Below the pieces are notes generated by a model. The model saw nothing but the letters and a program-made list of their open reading frames with translations, did no database searches and had not been told where the DNA came from. A stretch of DNA of 11,569 bases, taken from positions 1-11,569 of the forward strand of contig JAKLGN010000026.1 of assembly GCA_022710665.1 (NCBI GenBank), in the 5' to 3' direction. The first letter of the stretch is position 1; each line of letters starts with the position of its first letter. Below are positions 1-6,457 of the stretch, in pieces. This DNA is from Methanoregula sp. (GTDB taxonomy: Archaea > Halobacteriota > Methanomicrobia > Methanomicrobiales > Methanospirillaceae). The translations under genes and the position numbers were made by a program.

Positions 1-311
1 ATGGATGTGTCATAAAAAACCTGACCTTTCATTAGGGAATTTGCTGGTAGAAGTCAAGGCGTTTATGGTCGGGTGGGCAGGCTGCCCCATCACGATCCGT
101 CCGTTTCCCTCAAGCCGGCGGTCCCGTTTTCAAATCGCCCCGCATCGATTCGTGCGAGTTGTTTGCGATTCCCCATCTGTGGCCTCGCCCGGCCCCCGCT
201 CTTCGCAGAGCGCTTCGCGGAGTGATCGTTGCTGCTGGTGCAACAGGCGCAGACGCCCGGCAACCCACCGCCCGCTTCACGCCTCAACCGCGTGACAAAT
301 GGAACCTGGGC

Positions 312-339
312 AAAGGTCCCTTCAGGGCCCGGGCCTTTT
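312..339 (+). terminator. Terminator-like hairpin
   Basis: AAAGG then CCC (312-320, with one bulged T) pairs with GGGCCTTT (331-338) around a 10-base loop, and one more T follows. The stem is strong but the T tract is short, and the stem reads almost equally well on both strands. There is no clear gene for it to terminate, so the assignment is tentative. Confidence 0.25.
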
Positions 340-462
340 CATTGGGGGATCGTGCACCTGAGGCGCACTCGCACGAGTCCGTTGACCGGCTCACCTGTCG
401 AAAATTCATAATTTTCAGCCCTGATGTTGAATTTAATATCTCATGCGCGAAATGGAATAGGA

Positions 463-485
463 CAAATTCCCATTATGGAAATTTG
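463..485. repeat. Inverted repeat upstream of tRNA-Gln
   Basis: CAAATTCC (463-470) and GGAAATTTG (477-485) form an inverted repeat with one extra base in the right arm and a 6-base centre. It ends 28 bases before the tRNA, the region where an archaeal promoter should lie. It may be part of the promoter, a protein site, or chance in AT-rich DNA. A TATA-like TTTAATAT also lies at 432-439. Confidence 0.25.
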
Positions 486-513
486 CCGAATGTAGTTAAC
501 TAAATCTTCATAG

Positions 514-586
514 ACCCCCGTAGTGTAGCGGTCAATCATGCAGGACTTTGGATCCGGCGACACCAGTTCGAATCTGGTCGGGGGTA
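514..586 (+). tRNA. tRNA-Gln (anticodon UUG)
   Basis: A full cloverleaf of 73 bases can be folded. The acceptor stem is ACCCCCG (514-520) with CGGGGGT (579-585), and the discriminator is A586. The D arm starts at 523. The anticodon loop is CTTTGGA (546-552) with anticodon TTG at 548-550, reading CAA for Gln. The T arm is ACCAG/CTGGT around TTCGAAT (562-578). CCA is not encoded and there is no intron. The first pair is A1-U72, as is usual for archaeal tRNA-Gln. The anticodon stem contains an A-G opposition (A542 against G556), which is odd; the other four pairs are normal. In archaea this tRNA is first charged with Glu and then amidated by GatDE, whose genes lie further right in this window. 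Confidence 0.93.
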
Positions 587-608
587 TCCTCTTTTCATCC
601 ACGGGGTA

Positions 609-638
609 CTGAGCATAAGCGCCGGTTTATATGCTCAG
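609..638. repeat. Perfect 9-base inverted repeat over the channel promoter
   Basis: CTGAGCATA (609-617) and TATGCTCAG (630-638) are exact reverse complements separated by 12 bases. The right arm overlaps the TATA-like TTTATAT at 626-632. This layout fits an operator for a dimeric regulator that would block or recruit TBP. It could instead form a hairpin in a tRNA read-through transcript. The arms are seen directly; the regulatory role is inferred. Confidence 0.5.
626..632 (+). promoter_or_regulatory. Putative TATA box of the K+ channel gene
   Basis: TTTATAT is centred near 629, about 26 bases before the ATG at 655. Archaeal transcription usually starts 22-27 bases after the TATA centre, so the transcript would begin at or within a base or two of the start codon and be leaderless. 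This fits the lack of a convincing ribosome site before 655. Confidence 0.5.
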
Positions 639-654
639 GAACAGGATTTAGTGA

Positions 655-1479
655 ATGATGAATCTCTCCCTCTCGCTCAGGATGCGGGTATACATCAGTA
701 TCCTCCTGTGCGTGGTGATTGCCGGGACCATCGGCCTTGTGGTCCTCGAACACCTCCCGCCCCTGGATGCCCTCTATTTTCTGATCGTGACGATTGCTAC
801 TGTCGGCTATGGGGATATCCACCCGGTAACGCCGGCGGGTAAAATTCTTGTCATGATCATCATCATCACGGGCGTGGGCTGTTTTGTCGGCGTGGCAGCG
901 AATTCCATAGAATCCATGATCGATGCGCGGGAGCGGAAGACCCGCATGGAAAAACTGAACATGATCATCGGAACCTTCTTTTCCGAGATCGGGACAAACC
1001 TCTTAAAACTGCTGAGCAGTCACGATCGCTCTGCCGATGAGATTCGTTCGGCCCTGGTTGTTTCCACAGCCTGGTCCGATGGGGATTTTGCCCGTGCCGG
1101 GTCGGTTGTCAGGAACCATTCCTTCAGCCTTGACAGCAGCACCATTCCCCTGGACGACCTGCGCAGGTTCCTGCATGAAAATAAGGACTTGCTCCTGGTC
1201 ATCCTGGAAAATCCCCAGATGATCGAACATGACAGTTTCACCCCCCTCCTCCAGGCTCTTTACCACCTTACCGAAGAGCTGCTGGCCCGGGAGACCCTCA
1301 CCGGGCTCCCGGAGACCGATTACGCTCACCTCTCCGTAGACATCAACCGGGTATACAGCCTCCTTCTGACAGAATGGCTGGCCTACATGCTGTATCTCAG
1401 GCACCACTATCCCTATCTCTTCTCGCTTGCCATGCGCCGGAACCCGTTCGACAAAAAGGCGTCCGTGATCGTTTCTTAA
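655..1479 (+). CDS. Two-helix potassium channel protein with unassigned C-terminal region
   Basis: The protein has 274 residues. Residues 9-31 and 63-84 are strongly hydrophobic and form the outer and inner helices of a two-transmembrane pore. Between them lies the exact K+ selectivity filter TVGYGD (residues 49-54), preceded by a pore-helix-like LYFLIVTIA. It should act as a tetrameric K+ channel in the cell membrane. After a charged linker (90-102) comes a mostly helical region of about 170 residues ending in an aromatic segment (HHYPYLFSLA, about 246-255). I see no Rossmann GxGxxG motif, so this is not the RCK/TrkA_N gating domain found in MthK-type channels, and I cannot name it. The start is the first of two adjacent ATGs (655 and 658), placed at the predicted transcription start. 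The gene stands alone between its own promoter and a terminator. The channel call is firm; what gates it is unknown. Confidence 0.9.
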   Translation: MMNLSLSLRMRVYISILLCVVIAGTIGLVVLEHLPPLDALYFLIVTIATVGYGDIHPVTPAGKILVMIIIITGVGCFVGVAANSIESMIDARERKTRMEKLNMIIGTFFSEIGTNLLKLLSSHDRSADEIRSALVVSTAWSDGDFARAGSVVRNHSFSLDSSTIPLDDLRRFLHENKDLLLVILENPQMIEHDSFTPLLQALYHLTEELLARETLTGLPETDYAHLSVDINRVYSLLLTEWLAYMLYLRHHYPYLFSLAMRRNPFDKKASVIVS

Positions 1480-1485
1480 GCGCGC

Positions 1486-1521
1486 GCTCTGTTTTAAAAA
1501 AGGGCAGAGTCTCATTTTTTT
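1486..1521 (+). terminator. Terminator of the K+ channel gene
   Basis: CTCTG (1487-1491) pairs with CAGAG (1505-1509), extended by a G-T pair, and is followed after a few bases by seven T (1515-1521). In archaea the T tract itself is the main termination signal. It lies just after the stop codon of the channel gene. Confidence 0.6.
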
Positions 1522-1534
1522 ACCACCAACCCAA

Positions 1535-1587
1535 AATCAAAATCATGATGTGAAATCTCCCTGAGATGGAGCTTTAAAATTTTGATT
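1535..1587. repeat. AT-rich inverted repeat with nested hairpin
   Basis: The outer arms AATCAAAAT (1535-1543) and ATTTTGATT (1579-1587) are perfect reverse complements. Inside them is a second stem: AAA then CTCC (1553-1560) against GGAG then TTT (1568-1575), with one mismatch and a 7-base loop. It could be a bidirectional terminator between the convergent genes, or the remains of a small repeat element. Confidence 0.4.
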
Positions 1588-1623
1588 AAAAAAAGTATTA
1601 CAAGCACATTGAGACAATGATAA

Positions 1624-1740
1624 CGCTCCCGGGGCTTCGCCCCCGCCGCTATGGCGCCCCGGTTGCGATTACAAGGAATCCCCATAACAACGTCCGGGGA
1701 TGCAGGAGGAATCACATGCGCCATGAGCCCCCCTGGGGGC
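1624..1740. repeat. Three consecutive GC-rich inverted repeats
   Basis: Stem one pairs CCGGGGC (1629-1635) with GCCCCGG (1656-1662) and extends through a 2x2 internal loop to CGC/GCG (1624-1626, 1665-1667). Its 5' half can also fold alone as GGGGC-TTC-GCCCC (1631-1643). Stem two pairs ATCCCC (1678-1683) with GGGGAT (1696-1701). Stem three is GCCCCC-CT-GGGGGC (1727-1740). Such a series is unusual in a short archaeal gap and may be a dispersed intergenic repeat or a structured RNA. Confidence 0.45.
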
Positions 1741-1808
1741 GGGCTGGCGCGAGGGGGGGGCGACATGCGAGCAAAAAATTAGTGGCTGGATTGCTACGAT
1801 ACCCCTAA
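1716..1808 (+). CDS. Possible 30-residue basic peptide, unproven
   Basis: The frame begins at an ATG preceded by AGGAGGA (1704-1710), six bases from the GGAGG to the start, which is among the better ribosome sites in the window. It encodes 30 residues beginning MRHEPPWGRAG, strongly basic with several Arg, Lys and Gly. No family is recognisable. It overlaps the GC-rich hairpins, no promoter is clear, and its stop falls inside the T tract that ends the opposite-strand unit. It may be a real small protein, a relic, or chance; I lean to chance. Confidence 0.2.
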   Translation: MRHEPPWGRAGARGGRHASKKLVAGLLRYP

Positions 1809-1814
1809 AAAAAA
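1807..1814 (-). terminator. T8 terminator of the six-gene minus-strand unit
   Basis: Eight A on the plus strand give a run of eight U in the transcript, about 20 bases after the DUF2070 stop. That stop is itself a tandem TGATGA. A long U tract just after a stop is the standard archaeal intrinsic terminator, and no strong hairpin is needed. Confidence 0.6.
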
Positions 1815-1832
1815 TCTGACACGCCCGCTTCA

Positions 1833-3644
1833 TCACGCCATGACAATATAGGCAATGACAGAGAGCAGGAATGCCAAGAGCAGCATGGCAAGCGAGAGGG
1901 GTGCAACAAAGACCAGCATGGCATTGACCGTGCTTGCCAGCTGGGAGATGCGGTTTGAACCGAACACCACGATATGTTCGCACTGTGCCGTGCCTGCCGC
2001 TGCATCAGCCGGTGCAAGGTTTCCTATTGCTTCATTGAGAGCCTGTATGACATAGGGAGTAAATTCCGAGACCGGCACGTTCATCCCGACCGGGTTTTTC
2101 CCGGTGATGGTGTTCACCACATGGGAATCGGTGGTCATGATTTCGGCATCGTCGACAAAGCCGAGGATCTCCTCGAGCAGTATTTCCCGCGCCCCCAGTG
2201 CCATATTATTCCCGTCCATAAGGACATAGGCAGTTTTCTGTCCTTCCACCTCAATGACGAGCACCTGGACACCCAGGTCCCCGAAACCCATCTCCCGGTT
2301 GAAGGGGAGCGTGTGGTGGGCAACCCCCACCTTAAAGGGGGCCTGGGGCGCTGTCCGGCAGGCTTCCATGGCATTGACTGCGGCCTTCTGGTACTCGACC
2401 GCGGTGGTCGTGGCAAGCAGGACCGGTGATGACAGGTCGGTCATGCAGTTGTGTGCATCAACGACCGCGACATGCGGGAACCAGCGGTGCCCCTCGGCCA
2501 TGATCGTCATACCGATCGAAAAATCAACATCTTCCGTCCGGTTAGGCGACCGCGTAGTGACGAGCAGCACGGAATCGCCGAACCTCTGGTACAGCACCTG
2601 GACCGATCCTGCCTGTGTCCGTCCCGATCTCCCGGCAGCAGCAGAATAGACCAGTCCCTCCTGCGAGCGCCGGAGTGCGTCAATTACTTTATTGATCTCC
2701 GATTCTGAAACAAGGTTGAAATCATGGGTAGCGCACCCGTGGGCGACAAGGATCTCCTCATCGAAATTGTCATGGATGATCTTCGGGAGGTTTCCGCCAC
2801 CGATCTCGCCCATGGGGCCGGGGTGCAGGTTCGGAACCGTGAAGATTACCTGGTTACCCCCCCCGTATTTAAAAAAGAAACTCACCTGCGGGACAAAGAT
2901 CTCCTCGCCGATCTCCCGGAAGAAGTTCTCCATGCCCCGCGAGGAACCGTCGGTCATGTGGGCGATGAACGCGTTGATGAAGGCAAGCCCCCGGATCTGG
3001 AATGCACGCTTGAGGGGCTGTTCGATCATCCATATCAGGATTGCAAAGCCAAGCCCGAAAACAACATGGAGAACGAGCGCGATGATGGCAAAGAACGGAG
3101 AGAAAAGGAAAATACCGACAAGAATCCCGACACCGCTCTGCGTGAGCGCAGGGATGATCATCCGGGGAACCCGGTAATCTGCAATTGCGGTCAGCACAAA
3201 CAACCGGAGCCCGAAGATGAAACCAAGGGAGATCGCGTAACACATCGGAATGAGTTTCACGGAGGATGCAAGGGCGGAGAGCGTGATGATGACCCCAAGG
3301 ACTGTGCAGGTCAGTGCCAGGAGGGCAGACCGGTTCCAGGTCATGGTCTTTCCGGTGTATTCAATGATCGGTTTTGTCAGGACCAGGGCTGCAATGGCCG
3401 GGATCGTAAAGGCAAGCGTGCCGGAAAACAGGAATTGTTCCGGGAGGGAAAAGAAGTTGCTGATGACCGTGGGGAGGGTATAGGAGATCGGGCCGGCGAG
3501 GTTGAGGTTCAGCCAGGATTTCGCGCTTGCTGCATCGATAAAAATGCCCAGAAGGAAGATCAGGGCAAGGGATCGTTTCCATGACGGGGCGGTGAAGATG
3601 AACCGGGCAAGCTGGCCCATCTTCACATCACTGCTCTGCGCCAT
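1833..3644 (-). CDS. DUF2070 family membrane protein
   Basis: The protein has 603 residues and belongs, from memory of the family, to the archaeal DUF2070 membrane proteins of unknown function. Residues 20-210 contain about six or seven hydrophobic helices, then comes a long soluble region (about 215-570), and one last helix lies near 575-601. The soluble part has motifs typical of a conserved active or metal site: NLHPGPMGE (272-280), AHGCATHDFN (301-310), DAHN (396-399) and TTDSH (504-508). The many His and Asp residues suggest a metal-dependent hydrolase or transferase, but this is inference. The ATG shares one base with the stop of the upstream Dph6-like gene (TGATG), so the two are translationally coupled. 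It is the last gene of its operon and ends in tandem TGA codons before a T tract. The family call is fairly sure; the function is unknown. Confidence 0.85.
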   Translation of the reverse strand: MAQSSDVKMGQLARFIFTAPSWKRSLALIFLLGIFIDAASAKSWLNLNLAGPISYTLPTVISNFFSLPEQFLFSGTLAFTIPAIAALVLTKPIIEYTGKTMTWNRSALLALTCTVLGVIITLSALASSVKLIPMCYAISLGFIFGLRLFVLTAIADYRVPRMIIPALTQSGVGILVGIFLFSPFFAIIALVLHVVFGLGFAILIWMIEQPLKRAFQIRGLAFINAFIAHMTDGSSRGMENFFREIGEEIFVPQVSFFFKYGGGNQVIFTVPNLHPGPMGEIGGGNLPKIIHDNFDEEILVAHGCATHDFNLVSESEINKVIDALRRSQEGLVYSAAAGRSGRTQAGSVQVLYQRFGDSVLLVTTRSPNRTEDVDFSIGMTIMAEGHRWFPHVAVVDAHNCMTDLSSPVLLATTTAVEYQKAAVNAMEACRTAPQAPFKVGVAHHTLPFNREMGFGDLGVQVLVIEVEGQKTAYVLMDGNNMALGAREILLEEILGFVDDAEIMTTDSHVVNTITGKNPVGMNVPVSEFTPYVIQALNEAIGNLAPADAAAGTAQCEHIVVFGSNRISQLASTVNAMLVFVAPLSLAMLLLAFLLSVIAYIVMA

Positions 3645-4300
3645 CAGGCAAATCCTCCGATACGAAGTTCATGACGGTCCGTTGTCGACCGGACCTCTGT
3701 TGTTGTATAGGTTAACGGACGGGAATAAAAAGGTGCATTGAGCGTGAGGCTCTCGTATTCACCCCCCTCGCCGGCAAGGTGGATCCGGCTTGTGGCAGCA
3801 ACCTTCCTGAGCCGGTGGATGAGGTCATCATTGAACCGGGCACCAAGGAAGCTCTCATCAAGCCCTTCTGCCGCAGTCACGACGATAATCGCGTCCATCC
3901 TCCGGGCAACCTCATACAGGAGTGTCTCCAAATCCATGTGCCAGAGTGGGGTGAAGAGTGCCAGACCCAGCCGGTCTGTTATGGTCTTTATGCGCTCAGC
4001 CTGGTACCGGGAAGCAACAGCCCCTGCAATGACCCCTTCGATAGCAAGGGCAGCAAGTCCTTCCTCCAGATCCTTCAGTTCCTGCTCCTTGTTCCCCGGC
4101 GTTTCAATTTCAACGTACTCCATACCCGCGATTCGGGCAATGACCGGGACCGCATCGAGATTAGCAGCGTGAAACATATAGGAATCAGGGTTTTTTGGGC
4201 GGACTGTCACCATGTACCTGACATCCTTTTTGCTGTCGATCGCTTTCTGGCAGGAAAGGATGGAATCCTTCCCCCCAGACGTCAGTGCCGCCCAGGCCAA
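3644..4300 (-). CDS. dph6: Diphthine-ammonia ligase (Dph6 family ATP pyrophosphatase)
   Basis: The enzyme is expected to catalyse the last step of diphthamide formation on elongation factor 2, the ATP-dependent amidation of diphthine with ammonia, in the cytosol. The 218 residues start with the PP-loop SGGKDS (8-13), which binds ATP and is diagnostic of the adenine nucleotide alpha-hydrolase fold. Later come SRYQ (97-100) and GEGGEYES (177-184), typical of this family. The length matches the single-domain archaeal form. The start is a TTG at 4300: it directly precedes the PP-loop strand, AAGGAG lies seven bases before it inside the end of the kinase gene, and no ATG fits. It begins two bases after the kinase stop and overlaps DUF2070 by one base. 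Some members of this wider family have no proven substrate, so the exact reaction is inferred from family membership. Confidence 0.85.
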   Translation of the reverse strand: MAWAALTSGGKDSILSCQKAIDSKKDVRYMVTVRPKNPDSYMFHAANLDAVPVIARIAGMEYVEIETPGNKEQELKDLEEGLAALAIEGVIAGAVASRYQAERIKTITDRLGLALFTPLWHMDLETLLYEVARRMDAIIVVTAAEGLDESFLGARFNDDLIHRLRKVAATSRIHLAGEGGEYESLTLNAPFYSRPLTYTTTEVRSTTDRHELRIGGFA

Positions 4301-4302
4301 AC

Positions 4303-5202
4303 TTATGCTCCTTTGCCGGGTTGTTCTTCAAGCAGACCGAAATTCTGCCGGTACCGTGCCTCCATCATCTTCCAGTCCGGCAGGTGTGTCTGGCACCCGA
4401 CATGCTCCACCACAAACGAGGCGGTTACCGTACCTATCTTGCAGCAGGTCAGCGGTGCATACCCTCGCACATATGCGGAAAGGAATCCTGCCCGGTACGA
4501 GTCGCCGGCACCGGTCGGGTCAGCGAGGGTCACCGGCACGACCGGAATAACATGCTCAGTTCCCCGCGTGTAGAGCGTGCTGCCATCCCCGCTCATGGTA
4601 AATACCGCGGTATCGACCTGCGCGATGAGTTGTTGCCGGGAGATCCCGAGGGTCTCGCACATCTGCCGAACTTCGTGCTGGTTTGCAAAAAGAATATCTG
4701 CATTATCGATAATGGAATGCAGTTGTTCCTTGTTGTACCAGAACACGTCCTGTCCCGGATCGAACGAGACAAACTCGCTCTTCTCGGCCACGCTGCAGTT
4801 AAAGGCCGGGTCGGCAGTAGCCATGTGCACGAATGGCAGGCCGGGAGCTTCTGCGGAGGCAAATGCCCGGGAGGCACCCCATTCAAAAAAGGTCATCTGG
4901 TCCCCGTTATCATCGGTGAACATGAATGCCGTGGGAGTATGGGCATCCGAAACAACAAAGAACTCCCGCTGTATACCCAGACGGGTCATCCACTGGTCGT
5001 ACCCGCTGCCGGAAAAATCACCCCCGATACAGGAATGGAGGGTCACCTCCTCACCCAGCATCGCGATACCGGCTGCAATATTCGCGGCACCTCCGCCAAA
5101 ATAGATCTGGCGGTCGGTGATATGCGTTGAGCAGTTCGCTTTTGGCAGGTGGGGGACACGCGAAATATTGTCGATAGCGGTATGCCCGACGATATGGATC
5201 AT
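4303..5202 (-). CDS. PfkB-family carbohydrate or nucleoside kinase
   Basis: The protein of 299 residues is an ATP-dependent kinase of the ribokinase/PfkB family. The N-terminal strand is [12 protein letters not shown] with the substrate-binding Asp at 11. The first signature GGGAANIA is at 36-43. The second signature [13 protein letters not shown] is at 228-240, holding the catalytic Asp 234 and the anion hole. Length and order of motifs are normal. The frame is open 62 codons further upstream, but that part is Arg-rich, lacks family similarity and lies over the upstream gene. The ATG at 5202 makes an ATGA overlap with the UPF0212 stop and has GGAAG upstream. The substrate cannot be read from the sequence: archaeal relatives act on ribose, fructose phosphates, nucleosides or other sugars. 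Placement between UPF0212 and a Dph6-like gene gives no clear pathway. Confidence 0.88.
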   Translation of the reverse strand: MIHIVGHTAIDNISRVPHLPKANCSTHITDRQIYFGGGAANIAAGIAMLGEEVTLHSCIGGDFSGSGYDQWMTRLGIQREFFVVSDAHTPTAFMFTDDNGDQMTFFEWGASRAFASAEAPGLPFVHMATADPAFNCSVAEKSEFVSFDPGQDVFWYNKEQLHSIIDNADILFANQHEVRQMCETLGISRQQLIAQVDTAVFTMSGDGSTLYTRGTEHVIPVVPVTLADPTGAGDSYRAGFLSAYVRGYAPLTCCKIGTVTASFVVEHVGCQTHLPDWKMMEARYRQNFGLLEEQPGKGA

Positions 5203-5537
5203 TGTTCTTCCACATCCAGGACTCTGAGCGGTATGTCCCGCAATGCTTTGCCGATGACCGATTTGGCGATCCGTCCTGCATGCTCCTTTGATTCGCCGCG
5301 GAAGACCTTCATCTCCAGAATAAGGCCGACAAGTGCCGTGTCTGCAACTACGATTGCGCTTGCGAGGGTTTCTTCGCAATACGGGCACGTGAGATAGCCG
5401 GCCTCGACTTCGACAAATTTTGTTGCCGGGTTCAGCCGTTTTCCCGCTTCGCTGATCGCGATACCGGTCGCATCGTCTAGCGACTTGACATCGCGGATGA
5501 GCCAGGCAGATTCCATGGTTACGATATAGTCAGGCAT
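5199..5537 (-). CDS. UPF0212 (DUF555) family protein
   Basis: This is a small soluble protein of 112 residues starting [12 protein letters not shown], which I recognise as the UPF0212/DUF555 family of methanogens and related archaea; no function is known to me. Its single CPYC (51-54) could bind a metal across a dimer or be a redox pair, which is inference. The rest includes [11 protein letters not shown] (27-37) and a conserved-looking stretch [15 protein letters not shown] (90-104). The start at 5537 is set by the family N-terminus and by AGGGAG a few bases upstream; the open frame extends 67 codons further but that part overlaps the nitroreductase gene and is not protein-like. It begins 10 bases after the nitroreductase stop and overlaps the kinase start by four bases (ATGA). 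Confidence 0.85.
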   Translation of the reverse strand: MPDYIVTMESAWLIRDVKSLDDATGIAISEAGKRLNPATKFVEVEAGYLTCPYCEETLASAIVVADTALVGLILEMKVFRGESKEHAGRIAKSVIGKALRDIPLRVLDVEEQ

Positions 5538-5547
5538 AGTCTCCCTC

Positions 5548-6075
5548 TCACCAGGTTTCACGGTGAACGTGTTCTCCGATACCCATACGATCCGTGTGCT
5601 GTGCAGGAGAATGACCCTTTCCCACCGCGAGCAGGGAAACCGGGCGGATATGCTGGGGGAGGGAGAGGATCCCGCGGACTTCATCATCATCAAATGCTCC
5701 TGTCCAGCAGGAGTGGAGGTTTCTGGCATGAGCCCCAAGCATCATACAGGTACAGGCAATCGTTGCATCCTCGAGACCGTAGAGGATCCCGCGCTCCCCG
5801 TACCGGGACATAGACCGTACATAATTTGAACATACCACAAAGATCACGGGCGCCCGTTCCACGTGTTCCTGCGAAAAAGCGGCTTCTGCGAGTGCGCTTC
5901 TTGTCTCTTCCTCAGTGACGACAACCACATCCCAGGCTTCAAGGTTACCGGCGCTCGGAGCGGCACTGGCACAGGAGAGAATATAATCAATATCGCTCTG
6001 TGTCAGCGGCTCGTCATCGTACTCGCGTACGGATGACCGGCTCTTTAAAAACCCGATAAAATCAGAGGAGTCCAT
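5548..6075 (-). CDS. Nitroreductase-family flavoprotein
   Basis: The protein of 175 residues has the layout of short FMN-dependent nitroreductase-family enzymes. The phosphate-binding start [13 protein letters not shown] is at 13-25, the [18 protein letters not shown] segment is at about 36-48, and a helix with [21 protein letters not shown] is at 100-120, followed by [13 protein letters not shown] (121-133). These enzymes use NAD(P)H or another donor to reduce varied substrates as homodimers in the cytosol. Methanogen members are often of unknown substrate, and some could use other flavins or F420. The ATG overlaps the end of the upstream gene by 14 bases, and the ribosome site is weak, so translation is probably coupled. 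Three Cys lie at 35, 82 and 108-110 but form no recognised cluster motif. Confidence 0.85.
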   Translation of the reverse strand: MDSSDFIGFLKSRSSVREYDDEPLTQSDIDYILSCASAAPSAGNLEAWDVVVVTEEETRSALAEAAFSQEHVERAPVIFVVCSNYVRSMSRYGERGILYGLEDATIACTCMMLGAHARNLHSCWTGAFDDDEVRGILSLPQHIRPVSLLAVGKGHSPAQHTDRMGIGEHVHRETW

Positions 6076-6418
6076 GTTCTGCCAATACCTGCCAAGCTTC
6101 CTGTGCAGGGGTGACGGCGGCGCTGATCGCCGCGGCGAGCCTTAAGGACGCTTCTTCCGGCTGATTGCTCTCTGTTAAGGAGATCGCCTCGTTGAGGGAG
6201 TTGATCGCCCGGGCAAATTCCCGGTGGCCGGTGCTTTTTTGTGCAAATGAAAGTTCGCTCCGGACCGATTCCATCATCATGAGAAGCATTTTTTTCCCGC
6301 CCGGCCTCTCCTGTTCGGAGAATCCCGGGAGGGCAAGGGATAACTGGGACATCAGGATCAGTTCTGACTTTGCCCGTTCCCCGTACTGGTAATTCAAGAC
6401 AGCAACTTTCGGTTCCAT
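6062..6418 (-). CDS. Conserved-looking small helical protein, unknown function
   Basis: I do not recognise this protein. From the ATG at 6418 it has 118 residues, starting MEPKVAVLNYQYGERAKSE. It has no signal peptide or membrane helix and is almost wholly helical by composition, with Leu-, Ala- and Glu-rich repeats and a Met run (LLMMMES). It looks like a four-helix-type soluble protein. ATGs also occur at 6427, 6445 and 6469. I chose 6418 because GGTGA lies two bases before it, matching the downstream part of the archaeal anti-SD, and because the TATA-like box at 6458-6464 predicts transcription from about 6434. It is the first gene of the six-gene unit and overlaps the nitroreductase start by 14 bases. 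Codon use is like its neighbours. Confidence 0.65.
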   Translation of the reverse strand: MEPKVAVLNYQYGERAKSELILMSQLSLALPGFSEQERPGGKKMLLMMMESVRSELSFAQKSTGHREFARAINSLNEAISLTESNQPEEASLRLAAAISAAVTPAQEAWQVLAEHGLL

Positions 6419-6457
6419 ACTCACCATAGCTGTTGTGGAGACCATATAGTTATCATT

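Larger units (their letters stand above)
1..513. other. Left intergenic region, no supported gene, hairpin-rich
   Basis: I see no gene here that I can support. The open frames are short, overlap each other on both strands, are rich in Arg, Pro and Ser, and lack a family motif or a good ribosome site. The DNA from about 60 to 400 is GC-rich and carries compact inverted repeats: GCTCT/AGAGC around a four-base loop at 198-211, GTTGC/GCAAC at 228-244, ACTCG/CGAGT at 367-378, and an 8-pair stem with one bulge at 312-338. Bases 400-513 are AT-rich and form the tRNA-Gln upstream region. I looked for the recognisable core motifs of SRP RNA and RNase P RNA and did not find them. A structured RNA remains possible but unproven. 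Confidence 0.5.
1480..1832. other. Convergent intergenic region with serial inverted repeats
   Basis: This gap separates the channel gene from the end of the leftward six-gene unit. It contains the channel terminator (1486-1521), an AT-rich inverted repeat (1535-1587), a GC-rich block of three hairpins (1624-1740), a run of eight G (1753-1760), a 30-codon frame with a good ribosome site (1716-1808), and the T tract ending the minus-strand unit (1807-1814). An 84-codon minus-strand frame at 1512-1766 runs through the repeats and does not look like a real protein. Confidence 0.6.

Noticed and set aside
1..13. Possible start of a minus-strand gene (ATG at 13-11, MTHP, with AGG six bases upstream)
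   Set aside because: Only four codons are inside the window, and the ribosome match is short; it cannot be judged.
60..400. SRP RNA or RNase P RNA in the left non-coding block
   Set aside because: The conserved core motifs expected for these RNAs were not found on either strand.
1512..1766. Minus-strand 84-codon frame in the intergenic gap
   Set aside because: It runs through the hairpins and the channel terminator, has Pro-rich low-complexity ends and no ribosome site.
2724..3584. Plus-strand open frame opposite the DUF2070 membrane helices (286 codons)
   Set aside because: It is highly charged and repetitive, as expected of the complement of hydrophobic codons in GC-rich DNA, and has no ribosome site or motif.
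5203..5388. A 62-codon N-terminal extension of the PfkB kinase
   Set aside because: It is Arg-rich, lies over the UPF0212 gene, and the family N-terminal strand begins exactly at the ATG at 5202 with an ATGA overlap.
5538..5738. A 67-codon N-terminal extension of UPF0212
   Set aside because: The family starts MPDYIVT at 5537 behind a good ribosome site; the extension is an out-of-frame reading of the nitroreductase gene.
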